Below are positions 51,976 to 64,000 of a DNA stretch of 64,000 nucleotides, piece after piece. The notes under the pieces were generated by a model that saw only the letters and a program-made list of their open reading frames with translations, had not been told where the DNA came from and made no database searches. The first letter of the stretch is position 1; every line of letters begins with the position of its first letter. Source of the stretch: Prostheceraeus crozeri (lineage: Eukaryota; Platyhelminthes; Polycladida; Euryleptidae). The stretch is taken from the NCBI GenBank assembly GCA_907163375.1, contig CAJQUW010005234.1:532501-596500 (forward strand). The letters run 5' to 3'. Both the position numbers and the translations under genes were made by a program.

Positions 51976-52884
51976 CCGGTGGGTGGTTCAACTGACTTCT
52001 CACACGTTAAAAGTGAGTCATCTTTAAACCATTGATATGCTGTATTAGAACCGCTCAAATCTCCTTGTGACGATTTGAGGCCACAGGCACGCAGAGTATG
52101 TATAAGCCAAAAAGGCAAATAGAATTCTGCGCATCCTTTCAATTATAATTGGCACATAGAATAAGCCATATGTCATACGCCGCTGATTATGCTGGCACAT
52201 AGAAAATGCCCTTAGCAATTACTTACATTGTGGCTTGTGCTTTATGATAGATCGTGATGGGAAATGGGGAAGATGACTTAAGGCGCACGACTTATGGCTC
52301 GGTTATGAATATATGCCTTGTGGCAGGTAGCTGCCCATTTACAGCAGCCATCGAAATGAAAAATATTCAAGATGCTGTTTCAAATTCCTTCCAAGTTCGC
52401 TGTTTCGAACACTACGCATGCTATGGTAATAACTATGCTGTAGTACGCCTAATAAGTAGTATTGCCACCGAAATACAACGAAGAAATTCAAAGGACAAGT
52501 GGCTATTCAAAATGCACGCGTAAGATGCCGTAGACAAGTTGCAGTGCATGAAGAATCAGTTAATGTGCTTCATAGTGAGCTTTCCAAATAGACTTTCATG
52601 TGAGTAGATGAAACTACTGTGACGCTTCGATTGGACATCGTCATTTGACTTCGTCGACGGTTTCAGTTTTCAGACGTCATATATTTCTAAAGCGCGTCAC
52701 TACTGAATAGAAGCATTACTTAGTAAAAGTAAGTAAGGGGATGAGGGCTGACCATGAAGGATTATCGTATGAGGCGAAGCTAAAAGATCAAAAGAAAGGA
52801 AACTATCACAGCCATTCTGAAGACGACAAACCTATTCCTTTCAAACACATGCTGAGTGCTAATCTCATAGAGAAAATATATTAA

Positions 52885-53688
52885 TTGGTGTAGCAACTCA
52901 GCATCTATTAAATCCCCATTGTGTATACAGCTTCGATTTCATTAAATGAACTTGAGTTGAGACCCAGTACCACATGTGAGATATACAAATTTTGCAGTTT
53001 TGAATACATTTCCACGTATTTGACTGATCATGATGGCATTAGAAAAGGAATAATAGAATTTTACAAATCTTCCGTGTCAAGGAGATGTAATTGTTTGATA
53101 AATTAACATTTCAATGGGTTTCTATCACTTTAATGCTGAGCCTTATCAATAAGAGCATTTTCTTAAGCGCAATCATGTCACAGGCTACCTGCCACTGAAA
53201 GAGCAAAACATCACAAAATATCATAGTCAAAGACAATTATCATAATTAACTTTAAAAGATATAAATGGGTGCACATTACTATTCAGATTCAAGAAATGAA
53301 GCATAAATTTAGTGAATCATAAAATCATGCCGATGAAAATTGAAAACCTGAAATGTTAGCCAAGAGATACAATAGGATCTCAACTTCTCCATGAAGATTT
53401 GCATCAATGTGGTTCATGACATTTCCTTGATAATCAGCTTAACTTCTGCTTAATTAAGATGCCTGTTGGTGGATGTTCATTCATTTTGATAGTTTCATGC
53501 TACTTATACAGAGGTACCAAATCGCTAGTATATAAACACAAGAATAATTTGCAAAAATTCAGCTTCTTAAAACTTGATCAAATATTTTTTAGACCGCAGG
53601 AACGACGCAATCTCCGCAAAAAGCTGAATCTTTTGATATAAAATTTTTCACTGTATGCTGACATTCCTTTGAGTCGACACTCTACCTA
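52885..53688 (+). mobile_element. Non-autonomous TA-flanked DNA transposon (family M), copy 3
   Basis: Same family and orientation as 4994-5800. It starts at a GTGTAGCAACTCAGCATCTA form and ends GAGTCGACACTCTACCTA. It shares AGTGAATCATAAAATCATGC and a CGCAATCTCCGCAAAAAGCT segment with copy 1. It lies in the intron between glutamine synthetase coding exons 4 and 5. Confidence 0.7.
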
Positions 53689-54136
53689 CCACGTACTTAC
53701 TATATGGCTGATCTGGAAAATGTGGCGAAACGTGACAAATAATGAAGTTTATTTTAGTCAATCTGATCGATGCGATTCTATGTCCTAAAATGTGTTGCAT
53801 ATTGAAAGTTGACAAACACAGTTCAGACGTCTCTCTCACTATGTATTTTAAAATGAGCCTTTCACGAGCACCGCCCGATTGCGATGAAATGAAAATTGAT
53901 TTTAAGCAATATGACTATTATTCTCTTGAATTATTCTGTTGAATTTATCAACGATGATTTCTGATTTAAAATCAATAACCAAGTGACGATTGTCTTAGTG
54001 AATGAACAAACGCGTCGGGATTTTTGTATACATTTTACAAAATAATAAAAGTTAGATTAACATGTGAGCAGGTCTTTTCTTCGATTTTGAATTAGAAAGC
54101 ATTGTAAAGAACTTCTCGACATATCTACAGACCTAC

Positions 54137-54264
54137 CTGTGATGGCATCACTTCGGCATTTGTTCCTGATATATTTATTCCAGCATACAGACAAGCTCGG
54201 TAATGAGCTTCGATTATATCTCGACAGATGGCGTTACTTGCACCAACACTGCAGTAAAATGGTC
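54137..54264 (-). CDS. Glutamine synthetase, coding exon 4
   Basis: 128 bases, the same length as the corresponding vertebrate exon. It encodes [20 protein letters not shown] and [20 protein letters not shown], ending at the Q of MPSQ with donor GTAGGT. The E of NAEVMP is a metal ligand in the known enzyme. Confidence 0.95.
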
Positions 54265-54991
54265 CTGTAAAGCATGAACGAAATTTGATGTCAATTAGAA
54301 GCACATTTTTGCATTAACAAAAGGATGCATAAAAATCAGCATTTCACAAGTGTCGTTTCTAACCTGCGTATCAAAATGCATTTAATTATAAGTTTCGGAG
54401 TTTTATATAGAATCATTAAGAGTTCACGCTAATAAATGGTTTATATACCGGTAGAAGATTTATTCATCTTTGTTGAATGAAAATTCGTGAAATTTTCTCT
54501 CCATTTTTATTTTTCGCGTAAAGTTGAAAAGTTAGAGGTAAAAGCATCTGTATAACCCCACGTTTCGGGTAGTCACCCGTCCTCAAGGGTATCAGTGGTA
54601 AAAGCGAATGAAGACTTGCTGTCGCACTTCGAATGATGTGAACAAGAAAGTTGATTACAATAACCATGAACAGTAAAATATGCATTTGTGTCAAACGTAT
54701 TTTGTTCCTGGCTGTACCAACAGTTCCAAAAGATGAGTTAAAAATGCAGTTATATTGCAAATTGATGAAACGACAAGTTGAGTGTTTCACTTGATTCTGT
54801 TGAGGCGTCTTGTGGGCCTATACTTAAGGTGTTGGTACCAAGTGTTACATCGGTTTACAAAGCCGGTGTCAACTTTGAAATCTGCCAGTGCAAAATATCT
54901 CAAGCATCATTCGGAACATCGAGATAATTTTATATTGCTATACTTTACTGATGAATAAAACTGTATAAACTCAAATCAAATCAATTTGTAC
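54265..54991 (-). other. Glutamine synthetase intron 3, with a possible old retroelement end
   Basis: Non-coding. Around 54560-54595 the minus strand reads TTGAGGACGGGTGACTACCC followed by GAAACGTGGGG. This kind of phrase is often seen at the ends of decayed retroelement copies, but no coding remnant identifies a family. Confidence 0.35.
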
Positions 54992-55138
54992 CTTGAGGTC
55001 GTGGATAGCCGCCTTTCGGCCAACCAACGGGCCATCCTTCAGTCGTCATGATTGTAAACTCCTGCTCTATGGCGAACCATGGATGCTGATCTTTTGCAGC
55101 CTCCATTATCTCATTGCATTTATGACGATGATTGGTCG
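54992..55138 (-). CDS. Glutamine synthetase, coding exon 3
   Basis: 147 bases, as in vertebrates. It encodes [40 protein letters not shown] and KGGYPRPQ. The E-x-E of IEQEF binds the catalytic metal. Donor GTACAA is slightly unusual but legal, and both junctions are in phase 1. Confidence 0.95.
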
Positions 55139-56288
55139 CTGAAAAGTAAAGCAGTGTTTTTGTGAAACGTCAGTGATATAGGCAACTTTAATTGATGTGA
55201 TTGCTACATTCATGAATGCAATCCATTACTATCATTGATTTATTAATTCCCTGAACTTTCGATTCTGCTCAATTTATCTGACTATAATCGCACTTATCCA
55301 ATATAACTGGATTCGTATGGGAAATGAATCTTAGAGCTTAAAGTCTCTTTGATCAGTTTCTCAAAACCGCATGTATCTGCGACTCCTTTTTGGTTTGCGA
55401 ATTAGCGCCTTTATCTTTTCAACTATGATGAAAATGCAAATTATATTTTCAGAAATCATTGCAAAGTAATAGGTTGCCGACTTAAGTCATTAATTGCAGT
55501 CAACATCGGGGGTTTTCCAGTAGGGTTTTCACTGGCGACCCTGCTGCTATCTATCTGATTATCTATCTTTCCATCATGAACAATTTTCCCATTCAAAACT
55601 AGGGATTTAAAATGTTAATTGTCTTTGATTTTTTTCAAACAGTGGTCTATCTCAAAACAGAGAAGGACAAATGAGGTTGTCCGAGCTTTGCCTCAACCAA
55701 ACTTGATATTCTAGGATCGATGTCAACTCATAAAATAGCTCACGTTCGGATCTGTGTCAACGCGATTTCGATGCTATGATGTAATGTACTGCATCTTTAA
55801 AAAAACGCTTTAAAAATGATATTGGAAAGATGTTGATACTAGAATTAAATATTGTAACAAAATATGTTCTATACAACTCTCACGCATGATGTAAACAATG
55901 CCATTTCCACTCTTATCCATTTCAGTAAACGTCCAATAAATGATCACTGTTTTCTTTAATAACATGTAAATTGGGTTGCAACCAAAAACAATCGGTGATC
56001 GAACCGCGATAGTGTCATTGGAAGTCGGTATAAGAAGGGCATCGAAACTAAAGGTATCACATCACCAGCGAGAGTTCAATGGAGGAATGAGCAGTAACGT
56101 TAAAACTACTAGCTTTGAAACTAGCCAGGAGATTATCTGTTGCTGACAATCTGCTATATCTTGTTTTCAGCTTATACCAAAGTCACCTGAGATTCTATCC
56201 GTCTAAACTGAGAAACATAGTGCGGTCTATCCCTGGAAGCGGAAGAGGATCAAATGTGACCGCGCTTTCACTTCGCTGGTCAGTTTAC

Positions 56289-56450
56289 CTGTTGGTTCTC
56301 CATCATATCTGTACGTGTCGCACATCACCAGGATATTGTTGCCAAGTCTGAACGGATCTCTGAAAATCGCTTTCGGGTAAAGGTAGGTATCAGAGTTGCG
56401 GCCCGATGCTTGCCCTGTACTGCTTCCGTCATAATTCCAATCTGGCAAAG
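56289..56450 (-). CDS. Glutamine synthetase, coding exon 2
   Basis: 162 bases. It encodes [40 protein letters not shown] and [13 protein letters not shown]. The DGSS loop and the RDPFR segment are fixed features of eukaryotic glutamine synthetase. Donor GTAAAC, acceptor CTTTCAG, phase 1 at both ends. Confidence 0.95.
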
Positions 56451-59299
56451 CTGAAAGTAAAAACAAGGAGAAGAATTTACTTAAGATTGCTGACAATTAA
56501 TAAAACGGATGTTCACGTCTGTTTCTAGGGGCAGTGAGAGGGATCTCACAATGTTATACAAAACCGCCATCGGGGTCATTAAGGCAAGGTTCACAATGAA
56601 AAAGGGTGCATGATCGATTTCAGGTTAGAAACTCTTGAAAAAAATGACCGTAAATATAATTAATACCTTTTTCCAAATAAAGGTAATCATGGCTATTATA
56701 TCTTGGCATCAATCGAAATGTCTGTATATAACTATCGATCTGTTAAAGTAGTGCGCTTCATAAAGAACAATGAAACTTTCTAATTGATGCCCTTGAGACG
56801 ATTCACTGTGATGGTTTACAAAAGTAAAGGTGCGGCACACAGTGCTCAATCAATATTCCACATTTGTCGCACCTTTTGTTGTTTATTCTATCTCATGAAA
56901 TCACAATAATATCAATTGATGCTGTTTAACCATGCCTTTCGATTTCATTAATTGTTGTCATCATAAATCTAGGTGATTTTTGTGTTAATTAGCATGTTTG
57001 AAATGTGATCTTATTTTACATGTATTGAAATCAACGTTAACTTTACTGATGCGAAAATATTTACCTATTCACTTAATCATCTACTAAGCTCATGGAGCCG
57101 AAAGCTCAGCAGCCCGCATTATCAACAGATCATATCCGCTACAGCTCGACAATCCATAAAGACAAATCCTTTGAAATGCAAGTTGCAGCTAGTGTATTTC
57201 TAGCACATCACGCACTAAATACGTCGAAGTAACGCGCACATTGCCTCACAGCTATGAGCATACAGAACGTGTGATGGCTCTGTGGTGTGACGGACTTTAT
57301 AGGGAGATGTTGTAAACTGACTTTTCATGCTATCACATGTTCATACTGGCCATAAAGATCATATTCAACATCAGCTTTAGTAACCATTCTAAGTAGTATG
57401 TAAGCCAATCAAAACGATTAAAGTTACAGGTAAAATTAAATGAAAAAATATAGTTGTGGATAAAACAACAGATTTCAGGCTTCCCTTTCACCCGTGCTTT
57501 GCTGATGCATCAATAATCTTCAATATACTTTCAAGTGAATAATTTGACTTAATCAAATTTTTTGCCAAAGTTTCAGTTATCATGAGTCAAAAAAATAAAA
57601 ATACATATTATGCGATTATGTCATTAGGTATATCAATTGGTGCTTTCAATGTTTGCTTCAGAATTTCACTGTACATACCAAATTCTTCTTTTTAATCCCA
57701 TAAGTGTGACTCACAGGCACCTTAATCTATCATTTTCATTTTCAAGTGATGCACTTACTTTGTAATGAATATACTCTCAGTGCTACTTATTAATATTGCA
57801 CGAGTAGACCTAATGCGTCAGCTGAAGATGTCTTAATAAATACTGAAAACGTCTAATGCCCTGAAAATAACAAGAAAATCTATTTTCATAAAATGTGCAT
57901 GCATATGGATTATGAATTACAATATCATATTCGGAAATGATTTATTCACCATCAAAACGAATTAAGCCACGCAAACTGAAACGCTTTAACATTGCAGATC
58001 ACTTTAGAAATATTATTTACAATGCAATATTGCGGTTCCGATGTCTGAACCGCAGTGCGCTGTAAGGCTGAAGCCTGTTAGGTCCGAAGTACCAGCAACA
58101 TCATCTTGCCGCTCTGATAGGACTATCTGATCCGTGATGTCATTGTGGTGAGGTTATCGGTGAATAGAGTCACAATATACGCAGTGACATATTATGAATC
58201 ATCTTAGCATTAGACTTCTAGATTTTGTCGGAACTATTGCTCCTTAGTTGCAATATTGTCCGGTAAATACTATGCCAATCCAATGGAATGATAAAAGTCC
58301 AGTACGTATCCGCTATTATAGATGTTTCAGCCATTCCTTAAAAACATTGTATTAGCAATGAGGCTAAGCGTGTAATTGATTACTATGGATCAATGCAAAT
58401 TTCTCCATGACCATGGTATCATTTTTGCTCTACATTTTCATCTGTCCGCTATTTGGATCCATCCATTGTCCATTGGTGTCAACGTAAAGCATAAAGTCAA
58501 TAAATTCAATTATATAAATCAGTAAAAAATAGAAGCCCTGAGATGACTTCAAATGCAAAATTATACTGGCAGAGATTCATTCTTTCAAAGATTTATGTCT
58601 AAAGCCAAAGTTGAGGGTGTCATTTCTTTTCAAAATGAGCCGTGTTGTTAAGTGCATGCTTCGTCCTCTGGTCAATTTCATGCATAACATCAATGTCCTG
58701 TGATCATTCAGAAAGAATCTATAAAGTAGTTTTAATTTATTGTAATCTGTTGCAGCAATTATTTGATGTAATTGATGTTATTTTCATGATGAAAATATGT
58801 GCTTCCACGTAACTCTAAATAATTCCATGATGATTCTTATGCGTCCAAGGTCTCCATGAAGAACAGTATTCCGGATGGAAACATGCACACATTTGTCCAG
58901 TCATTTTCAAAGAAATATAGTATCAGTAAATAATCTCATTATATGCAGATTCTCCCCAATAACGTGTCCTCGGATAATCTGCATTATAGTCCTCTAAACT
59001 ATGACAATATTCCCATATGAAGGTTCAATATTTCAACATAAGAATACGAACTTTAGCGTAATCTGATCTCCTTTGCGTAGCATCAACGCATGACCTGAAC
59101 CTATGTGCGTAAGATCTTGATCATTGCGAAATATCAACTTTTATGAGAAACGTGATACCTTTGAAATTATTCTAATTTATCAAAAATGTTGGCACAAGCA
59201 CTAATGTGTCACAATTATATGAGCGATATTTTGATCAGGTCAGTGCTTCTCTACCAGTTATGGAGCAATTAAGTAATGGCAGTCTTAAACATCACTCAC
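56451..59299 (-). other. Glutamine synthetase intron 1 within the coding region
   Basis: A 2.85-kb AT-rich intron. No gene, transposon border or structured repeat was recognised in it. Confidence 0.5.
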
Positions 59300-59450
59300 C
59301 GGAAGCAGATTCAGGTACAGAGTTCAGAGTTCTAGACTTAGCTCGTAAGCTTTGACCAGAGCCATCTATCCAAACGTACATTGCTTGAATAGCATTCTCT
59401 GGCTGAGGGATTTGGAAGTATTTATGCAGGGTTGATTTGTTGGTATACAT
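59300..59450 (-). CDS. Glutamine synthetase, coding exon 1 (start)
   Basis: Glutamine synthetase joins ammonia to glutamate using ATP, giving glutamine. This exon starts at MYTNKSTLHKYFQIPQPENA and continues AIQAMYVWIDGSGQSLRAKS, matching the enzyme's N-terminus (the QAMYVWIDG strand). With exons at 56289, 54992, 54137, 51091 and 25703 it gives 1074 bases, that is 357 residues and a stop, with all five junctions in phase and no missing motif. Vertebrate enzymes have about 373 residues. An acceptor (CCTGCTCAG, about 59470) 20 bases before the ATG shows that an upstream untranslated exon exists, beyond what I could place. No mitochondrial targeting peptide is seen, so a cytosolic enzyme is likely. 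Confidence 0.95.
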
Positions 59451-59864
59451 GTTGATATGCTAGTTGTACCTGAGCAGGGCGTGGAATGCACCTTAATATA
59501 CTCAATAAACCAAAACCAATGTGTTCATTGGTCCGTAGCTCATTGAGGGTCTGTGCAGAAGCAGATCATATGCGAAGAATGTTTCACAACAGAAGTAATC
59601 ACATTCTTGCATTCAGATTCTTTTATCATTGACACTTCAACAAATTTGTATAACCCTTCTCATCCTCACATGTATAGAGCAACACATGCCAATGTAATGT
59701 GGATAATGAAAAGGTAATTCCATCCTCCCTCCATTGAAGTTTCCTTCTAAAATAAAACACAATTTCCATTTAAATTTCCACCAAGTATCCATAATTCATG
59801 TCACTCGCTTTTACATGTAGCTCAAGCTGCTCTCGACATCTTTGATTGAAATTGGTTGCTTATA

Positions 59865-61271
59865 CTATGTGTAACAAAAGTTTTTGCCGATTTTCACATG
59901 AAGGAACACGATCATAAACCATCATGAATAGCTGTATTACGACAACTAATGCAACCAATGAAAGTTATCAGTTTCAGTGTTCGAACAAATTCCCATTGGC
60001 ATCGAAACATTCTCAAACTCGCTTTCTAAAATCGGTCGTCGATCGACGAAACAAGACTAAGGGGATTTCGTAAATTTCTAGCTCAAATCTCCTTCTTAAC
60101 TCGAAAAATTAGGAAATATGTAGCCGGGTGGACTGTAAACCTGACTTCTCAGGTGCGTCCAAAACCAGTAGTCGTAGGCAGTTACATCAGGTCTCCTTGG
60201 AGGCCATTCAACTAGCCCTCGCCTCCCGATCAATCTGTCATTGATCGGGAATAGCCATAGAAGCTTACTGACAATTGGCTCCATAATATTGAAACTGTCA
60301 TTGACCACTGCGACCATAGATGGGGACAACGTTCTCCCTCAACACTTCATAGTAACGCTGACCGCTCATTGTTTCGCGGGAAACGTCACATGAGATTAAT
60401 CCGGCGGCATGCCCGATACAATCAAATTTCGGTTCTTCCACTGTGGCTCATTTGAAGATTTTCTGCCCCGTAGAGATTAATGTTGTGTTGACTGACACGA
60501 CTCTCTAAGCCGAAGACACATTAATCGGAAAACATTTTTTGATGAGTGTTTCCTGATGAAAGCAGAATCTTCAGAAGACTTGGTGATCATCATCTCACAG
60601 AATCCAATTATTCCATCCGCCACATTCTTCTATCGTGCCACTGTTGGCAGCAGGCCTTCATCGGTTTGCATGGGTGACAGTTTTTTCCTTTTAAAATTCG
60701 GTCTTTTGACATGTGTGAGAGATCACCGAATTCACTTGCCACTTAACGAGTCTATGTGGAAAGATCCACGTTTGCAGCTGGCTAGACATTCTCATTCTTT
60801 TCTTCGATCGTCGTGCTTCTTGGTCGTCCACTTCTCTTTCGATGATGCACTTAACTTCCTGTTTTAAGAAGTCTATCTTTCCAGTAACGAACAGTTCGCG
60901 CAGATGGTGTGCCAATATCATGCGTTTCAGCAAATAGCCTAAAATAATACTTATCCTGCAGCTATTGTGCACTAACTTTCTGTACTACAGTGTTAATTCA
61001 ATTCCAGTTATAATGAAACATACAAACTGAACAATAGTTCAAATGACAAAGTTCATGCTACTCGCAAAACGTACATGAAATAAATCGTTTTGTTAAGAGA
61101 ATTAAGAATTCAAATTATATTATTGAATCACTAAATAAAGTTTTCAGTATTACCCCCAATCACTGTTTGATGATCATATAGCTATAGAGCGAGGAATCGT
61201 TTGTGGTAGGTAAGCTACATCATGAAGTTGATGCAATAAGAAAAATCAGCAAGGACTTTTGTTACACACTG
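59865..61271 (-). mobile_element. Second Tc1/mariner-like transposon, decayed, 1407 bp
   Basis: The left end reads TGTGTAACAAAAGTTTTTGC and the inverse of the right end TGTGTAACAAAAGTCCTTGC, both then running into CGATTTTC / TGATTTTT. TA borders at 59863-59864 and 61272-61273 fit Tc1/mariner duplication. Transposase remnants lie on the minus strand. The termini differ from those of the 12.4-kb element, so it belongs to a different family. Confidence 0.8.
60096..60480 (-). pseudogene. Mariner-like transposase remnant, C-terminal part
   Basis: The minus strand reads SRETMSGQRYYEVLRENVVP, then in a shifted frame NDRLIGRRGLVEWPPRRPDV and YDYWFWTHLRSQVYSPPG. These match the conserved IGRRGPIEWPPRSPDLTPLD-F-LWGHLK region of the superfamily. 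The final acidic residue region is kept (RPDV), while the middle Asp region is lost or frameshifted. At least two frame changes and an internal stop upstream mark a pseudogene. The N-terminal part (60480-60970) is barely readable. Confidence 0.8.
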
Positions 61272-61429
61272 TACATGTACAGGTCGCAGAGTGCATGTTG
61301 ACCAAAGGTTTTTCAAATGCAATTTGCGCGCGTTCTATGGATCACACGATGTTGGGAGAGGAGCCATTAAAATCGCTTAGATATCCTCTTTCTCTTTATT
61401 CTGTTTAATCTACTCTATTCTATGGATAC

Positions 61430-61810
61430 ACTATGGGTATAACGAGAAGGGACAAAATCAAGAACGAAGAAATCAGAAAGAAACTCTGTCTACACAGGCT
61501 GCAAGAAAAACTCAGGGAAAGTTACGATGGTTACGATTACGTTTACGATGGTTCGGGGATGTCAGTCGAAAAGAAGAGTGGTACGTGGGAAGAATAGTGG
61601 AAAGGTTGGAAATAGGAAAGCAGAAGAGGGTAAGACTCAGCAGACGGGTCACCGGCAGATATGAAAGAGAATGAACTGAAGGATGAGGATGCAATGGACA
61701 TAGGTCGAATCCGCACCGGCGACCCTTAATAAGGGAAATATTTGTAGAAGAAGAAGACGATGATGATGGCAAAGAAGATGAAGAAGAGGAAGGTGTATTT
61801 TTCCAATTAC
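61430..61810 (+). mobile_element. 3' end of a non-LTR retrotransposon (LINE)
   Basis: The plus strand reads MGITRRDKIKNEEIRKKLCL, then (after frame changes) an LRWFGDVSRKEEWYVGR phrase, and ADP-like ending sequence (RRPLIREIF), followed by a GAAGAA-type repeat tail (61745-61790). T-R-x-D-x-I-R-N-E-x-I-R and L-R-W-F-G-H-V-x-R are the classic C-terminal part of LINE reverse transcriptases of the RTE/CR1-like sort. Only this 5'-truncated, frameshifted tail is present. Confidence 0.75.
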
Positions 61811-63084
61811 TTTGTAGTGTCTTTAGCAGGAGTTTCTTTATGATTAGGACATGCATAAGATGTAATTCAGATAAAGTACATGCATGCATCAATGATGACG
61901 ATTAAAGTGTGTTTACGTGTCAATTTTCAAAGGCACGCATAATTTTTATCTGATATCACGCTCACATGTAATGATTAAGCAATCGTTTCTTGAGTACAAC
62001 GCGTGCGCAGCTCCATTGCTAACTGTTTTGATCACCATTGATCACATCTACTGTAATAGATGGATTTCATTGTATGAGAAAGTTGCAGCATCACATTGGA
62101 AGTTCAAACATGCCACTCCTTCATTATTTCAACTGTTGATGGAAAGCACATCTGATACCTGATTCGACCTTCAATAAATTTTTCTAGGGACTGGAAGTGC
62201 ATTGAGTCACAATTTGAATTGACAAGGATGAATATGATGTTACAAACATTATTTGTTATCTTAACATAAGAATAAACTGAGTATATAGTGATGAAAAAGA
62301 GTCTGTCGGGAGATGTAGGCCTATAATTTGTGATGGTGGCATATTGGAAGAAATCCTTGCCTATGCGAATACTTATCACAGGGATTGAAAACACTCATTG
62401 TAGGGATTTTAATTTAATGCATTGACAGGATGGGCAAAATTGATTGGCTAGTAGATTGATTACTTGATCACTTATTATTGAAATCAGATTTTAGTCATTT
62501 TAGGTTTATAGGATTACCTTTATGCAAATGATCGTCTTTAAGTGAAGGTGTCTTTTTTGAAAATAGGGGATGACAGCAATTTTTTATCGCAAGTAAAAAT
62601 TTCAAACATGCACAATCATTATGAACAACATCGTGCAAAATTATAAACAATTATAAACCTCCTTTAATTGTTTCAATAATTACTTGTTTTCCATCCATCT
62701 TGGGTGGTTAATTGAGCAAATACCGTATATCACAGCTTAATACATTCTCGAATATAAAGCCGAAAACAAATTTTGCTATTTTTTAAGAGAATTGCAATTG
62801 TATCACGGCTACACAAGCATATCATGCTACGCTTTCAGCTAGCATATTTAATTTGCTTGGCCGCATGCATTTTTTTCAACTATTTCATGAATTGTTAGCG
62901 TCTACATGCAATCAGTAGCATGGATACTGTATATGCGAGTAAATGAAAAACTAGACAAAAAATGTCTCAAATGATCAAAAGAGTCAAATGAAATTCGCCT
63001 TTGAGATTTCAGAATGTCGCCTACAATATAAAGGACCTTTCTGTCTGCTCAATTTTTATTTCAGACCACTTTGGTGATTGTTGC
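61811..63084. other. Non-coding stretch, nothing recognised
   Basis: No gene supported on either strand and no element borders seen. Confidence 0.4.
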
Positions 63085-63970
63085 TTTTAAACTTTGATTA
63101 ACCTTCGCCCATTGGGGTGCCTTTTCCTAGCGCGCCCCACTGCGGATGGTGGGGAACATCCACGCCCCCTGTGGATCTCCCAAACCATTGCAACAATTCT
63201 GCCATACCACACATTAATCGAGTTGGCATTGAGAAGGGACTCAGAAAAGTTCAAAGATCAAAAAACGCCAATTTTTTTTAGCAAATTTCCTTCAGATCAT
63301 TATTTGAAATGGAAAATGACAACAAAAACCAATAAACCATGTACTAATCGAAAGATCTGGTGAAGGTGGCTAATGAAGCAATGATTATTAATCGCTCTGA
63401 GATTACATCATTGTATGAGGTTAAAGGTCAAATAATTCAAACTTTTAGTTCAACTCAAATGCCACTAAAATCGCATATTTTAGTATTCAGTTTTTGCAGG
63501 TGAAGAAACAACCCGATTCGGTGTCTTCTATCGAGACAATGAGGCTAAAAGCAAAATGATTCTGAAGAATTTCAATAATTACTGATCAGATGCAGAACTA
63601 ATAAGTGCAAAAATAACAAAAAATCATATTTGAAATTTGAATTTCAAATTTCAAACATGCATGCAAAAAAGCAGATGATTTCAAATTCAATGATTTTACG
63701 TTTGTGAATATCTCTATATTATGGAAGAATGCCTTATGTGATCTCAACTTATTTCATCAAGAAATGATGCCGCAATATATATTAGAAGTGAATATATACT
63801 GATATCAGCCGTAATATTCCAAACATTCAAATTTTAGAATAGCTCTCATGCCAAAAGTATTTTGCCAAATTTATTATCCTTCAGTCAAATGTTGCATAAT
63901 ACTTAGAAAGTAGGCTACTAGAAATCTGGTGACTATAATTTGTCGGGCAAAAGACGCCCCCCCCCGCAGT
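63085..63970 (+). repeat. Dispersed repeat (family P), copy 2
   Basis: Same orientation and landmark order as 26130-26960 (GATCTCCCAAACCATTGCAA, AATCGAAAGATCTGGTGAAG, ATCGCTCTGAGATTACATCA, CAGCCGTAATATTCCAAACA), ending in a poly-C run (about 63957-63965). Roughly 85-90 percent similar by eye. It extends further left than copy 1 by about 60 bases with a GCGCCCCACTGCGGA segment. Confidence 0.75.
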
Positions 63971-64000
63971 GGAGCGATGGTCTGGTTTAGTTCCTTGAAA

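Noticed and set aside
54560-54595. Penelope-like element remnant
   Set aside because: Only a short suggestive phrase, with no reverse transcriptase or endonuclease remnant nearby.

Overview
The window is genomic DNA from an invertebrate animal. It is AT-rich and mostly non-coding, its genes have spliceosomal introns, and it is littered with DNA transposons (hAT, Tc1/mariner-like, MITEs, foldbacks), a LINE fragment and one full-length Polinton/Maverick. The phylum cannot be fixed from this sequence. The exon sizes of the glutamine synthetase gene match the usual bilaterian layout.

Left third (1-25 kb): two intronless secreted genes with a C-type-lectin-like domain followed by a PAN/apple-like domain lie on opposite strands (3896-4564 minus, 21235-21888 plus). 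Around them are two hAT elements with perfect 8-bp target duplications (352-1142 and 18207-20564), a decayed mariner-like element (12359-14144), several small inverted-repeat elements, and two copies of an 85-nt motif (near 2.6 and 9.6 kb) whose paired segments change together and would form a pseudoknotted RNA. The larger hAT element carries an exon-like coding segment.

Host gene (25.7-59.5 kb, minus strand): a complete glutamine synthetase gene. Six coding exons (59450-59300, 56450-56289, 55138-54992, 54264-54137, 51430-51091, 25848-25703) add up in phase to 357 codons plus stop. Its last intron is about 25 kb because a 23,320-bp Polinton (27010-50329) sits in it, bounded by the 6-bp target duplication TGCTGA.

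Polinton (27.0-50.3 kb): terminal inverted repeats of about 0.7 kb. Genes on the plus strand from the left end are a coiled-coil protein, small cassette genes and protein-primed DNA polymerase B. The central part holds two tandem copies of a Polinton structural-type gene (minus), two tandem PC4-like genes and a TATA-binding-protein-like gene (plus). A minus-strand block follows with the adenain-like protease, double jelly-roll capsid protein, a basic core-type protein, chromodomain integrase, two further virion-type proteins and the packaging ATPase. The right end holds small zinc-binding proteins, a DEDDh-type exonuclease and an unrecognised 5'-spliced gene. The ends are nearly identical, so the insertion looks fairly young. 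Several genes are nevertheless interrupted (roughly half a dozen breaks in all), so it reads as a fossil. The most unusual content is an apparent element-borne transcription kit: a TBP-like protein and PC4-like proteins next to TATA-box promoters, plus ATG-only leader exons.

Right end (59.8-64 kb): a second mariner-like element (59865-61271), the 3' end of a non-LTR retrotransposon (about 61.4-61.8 kb), and a repeat (63.1-64.0 kb) also present at 26.1-27.0 kb.
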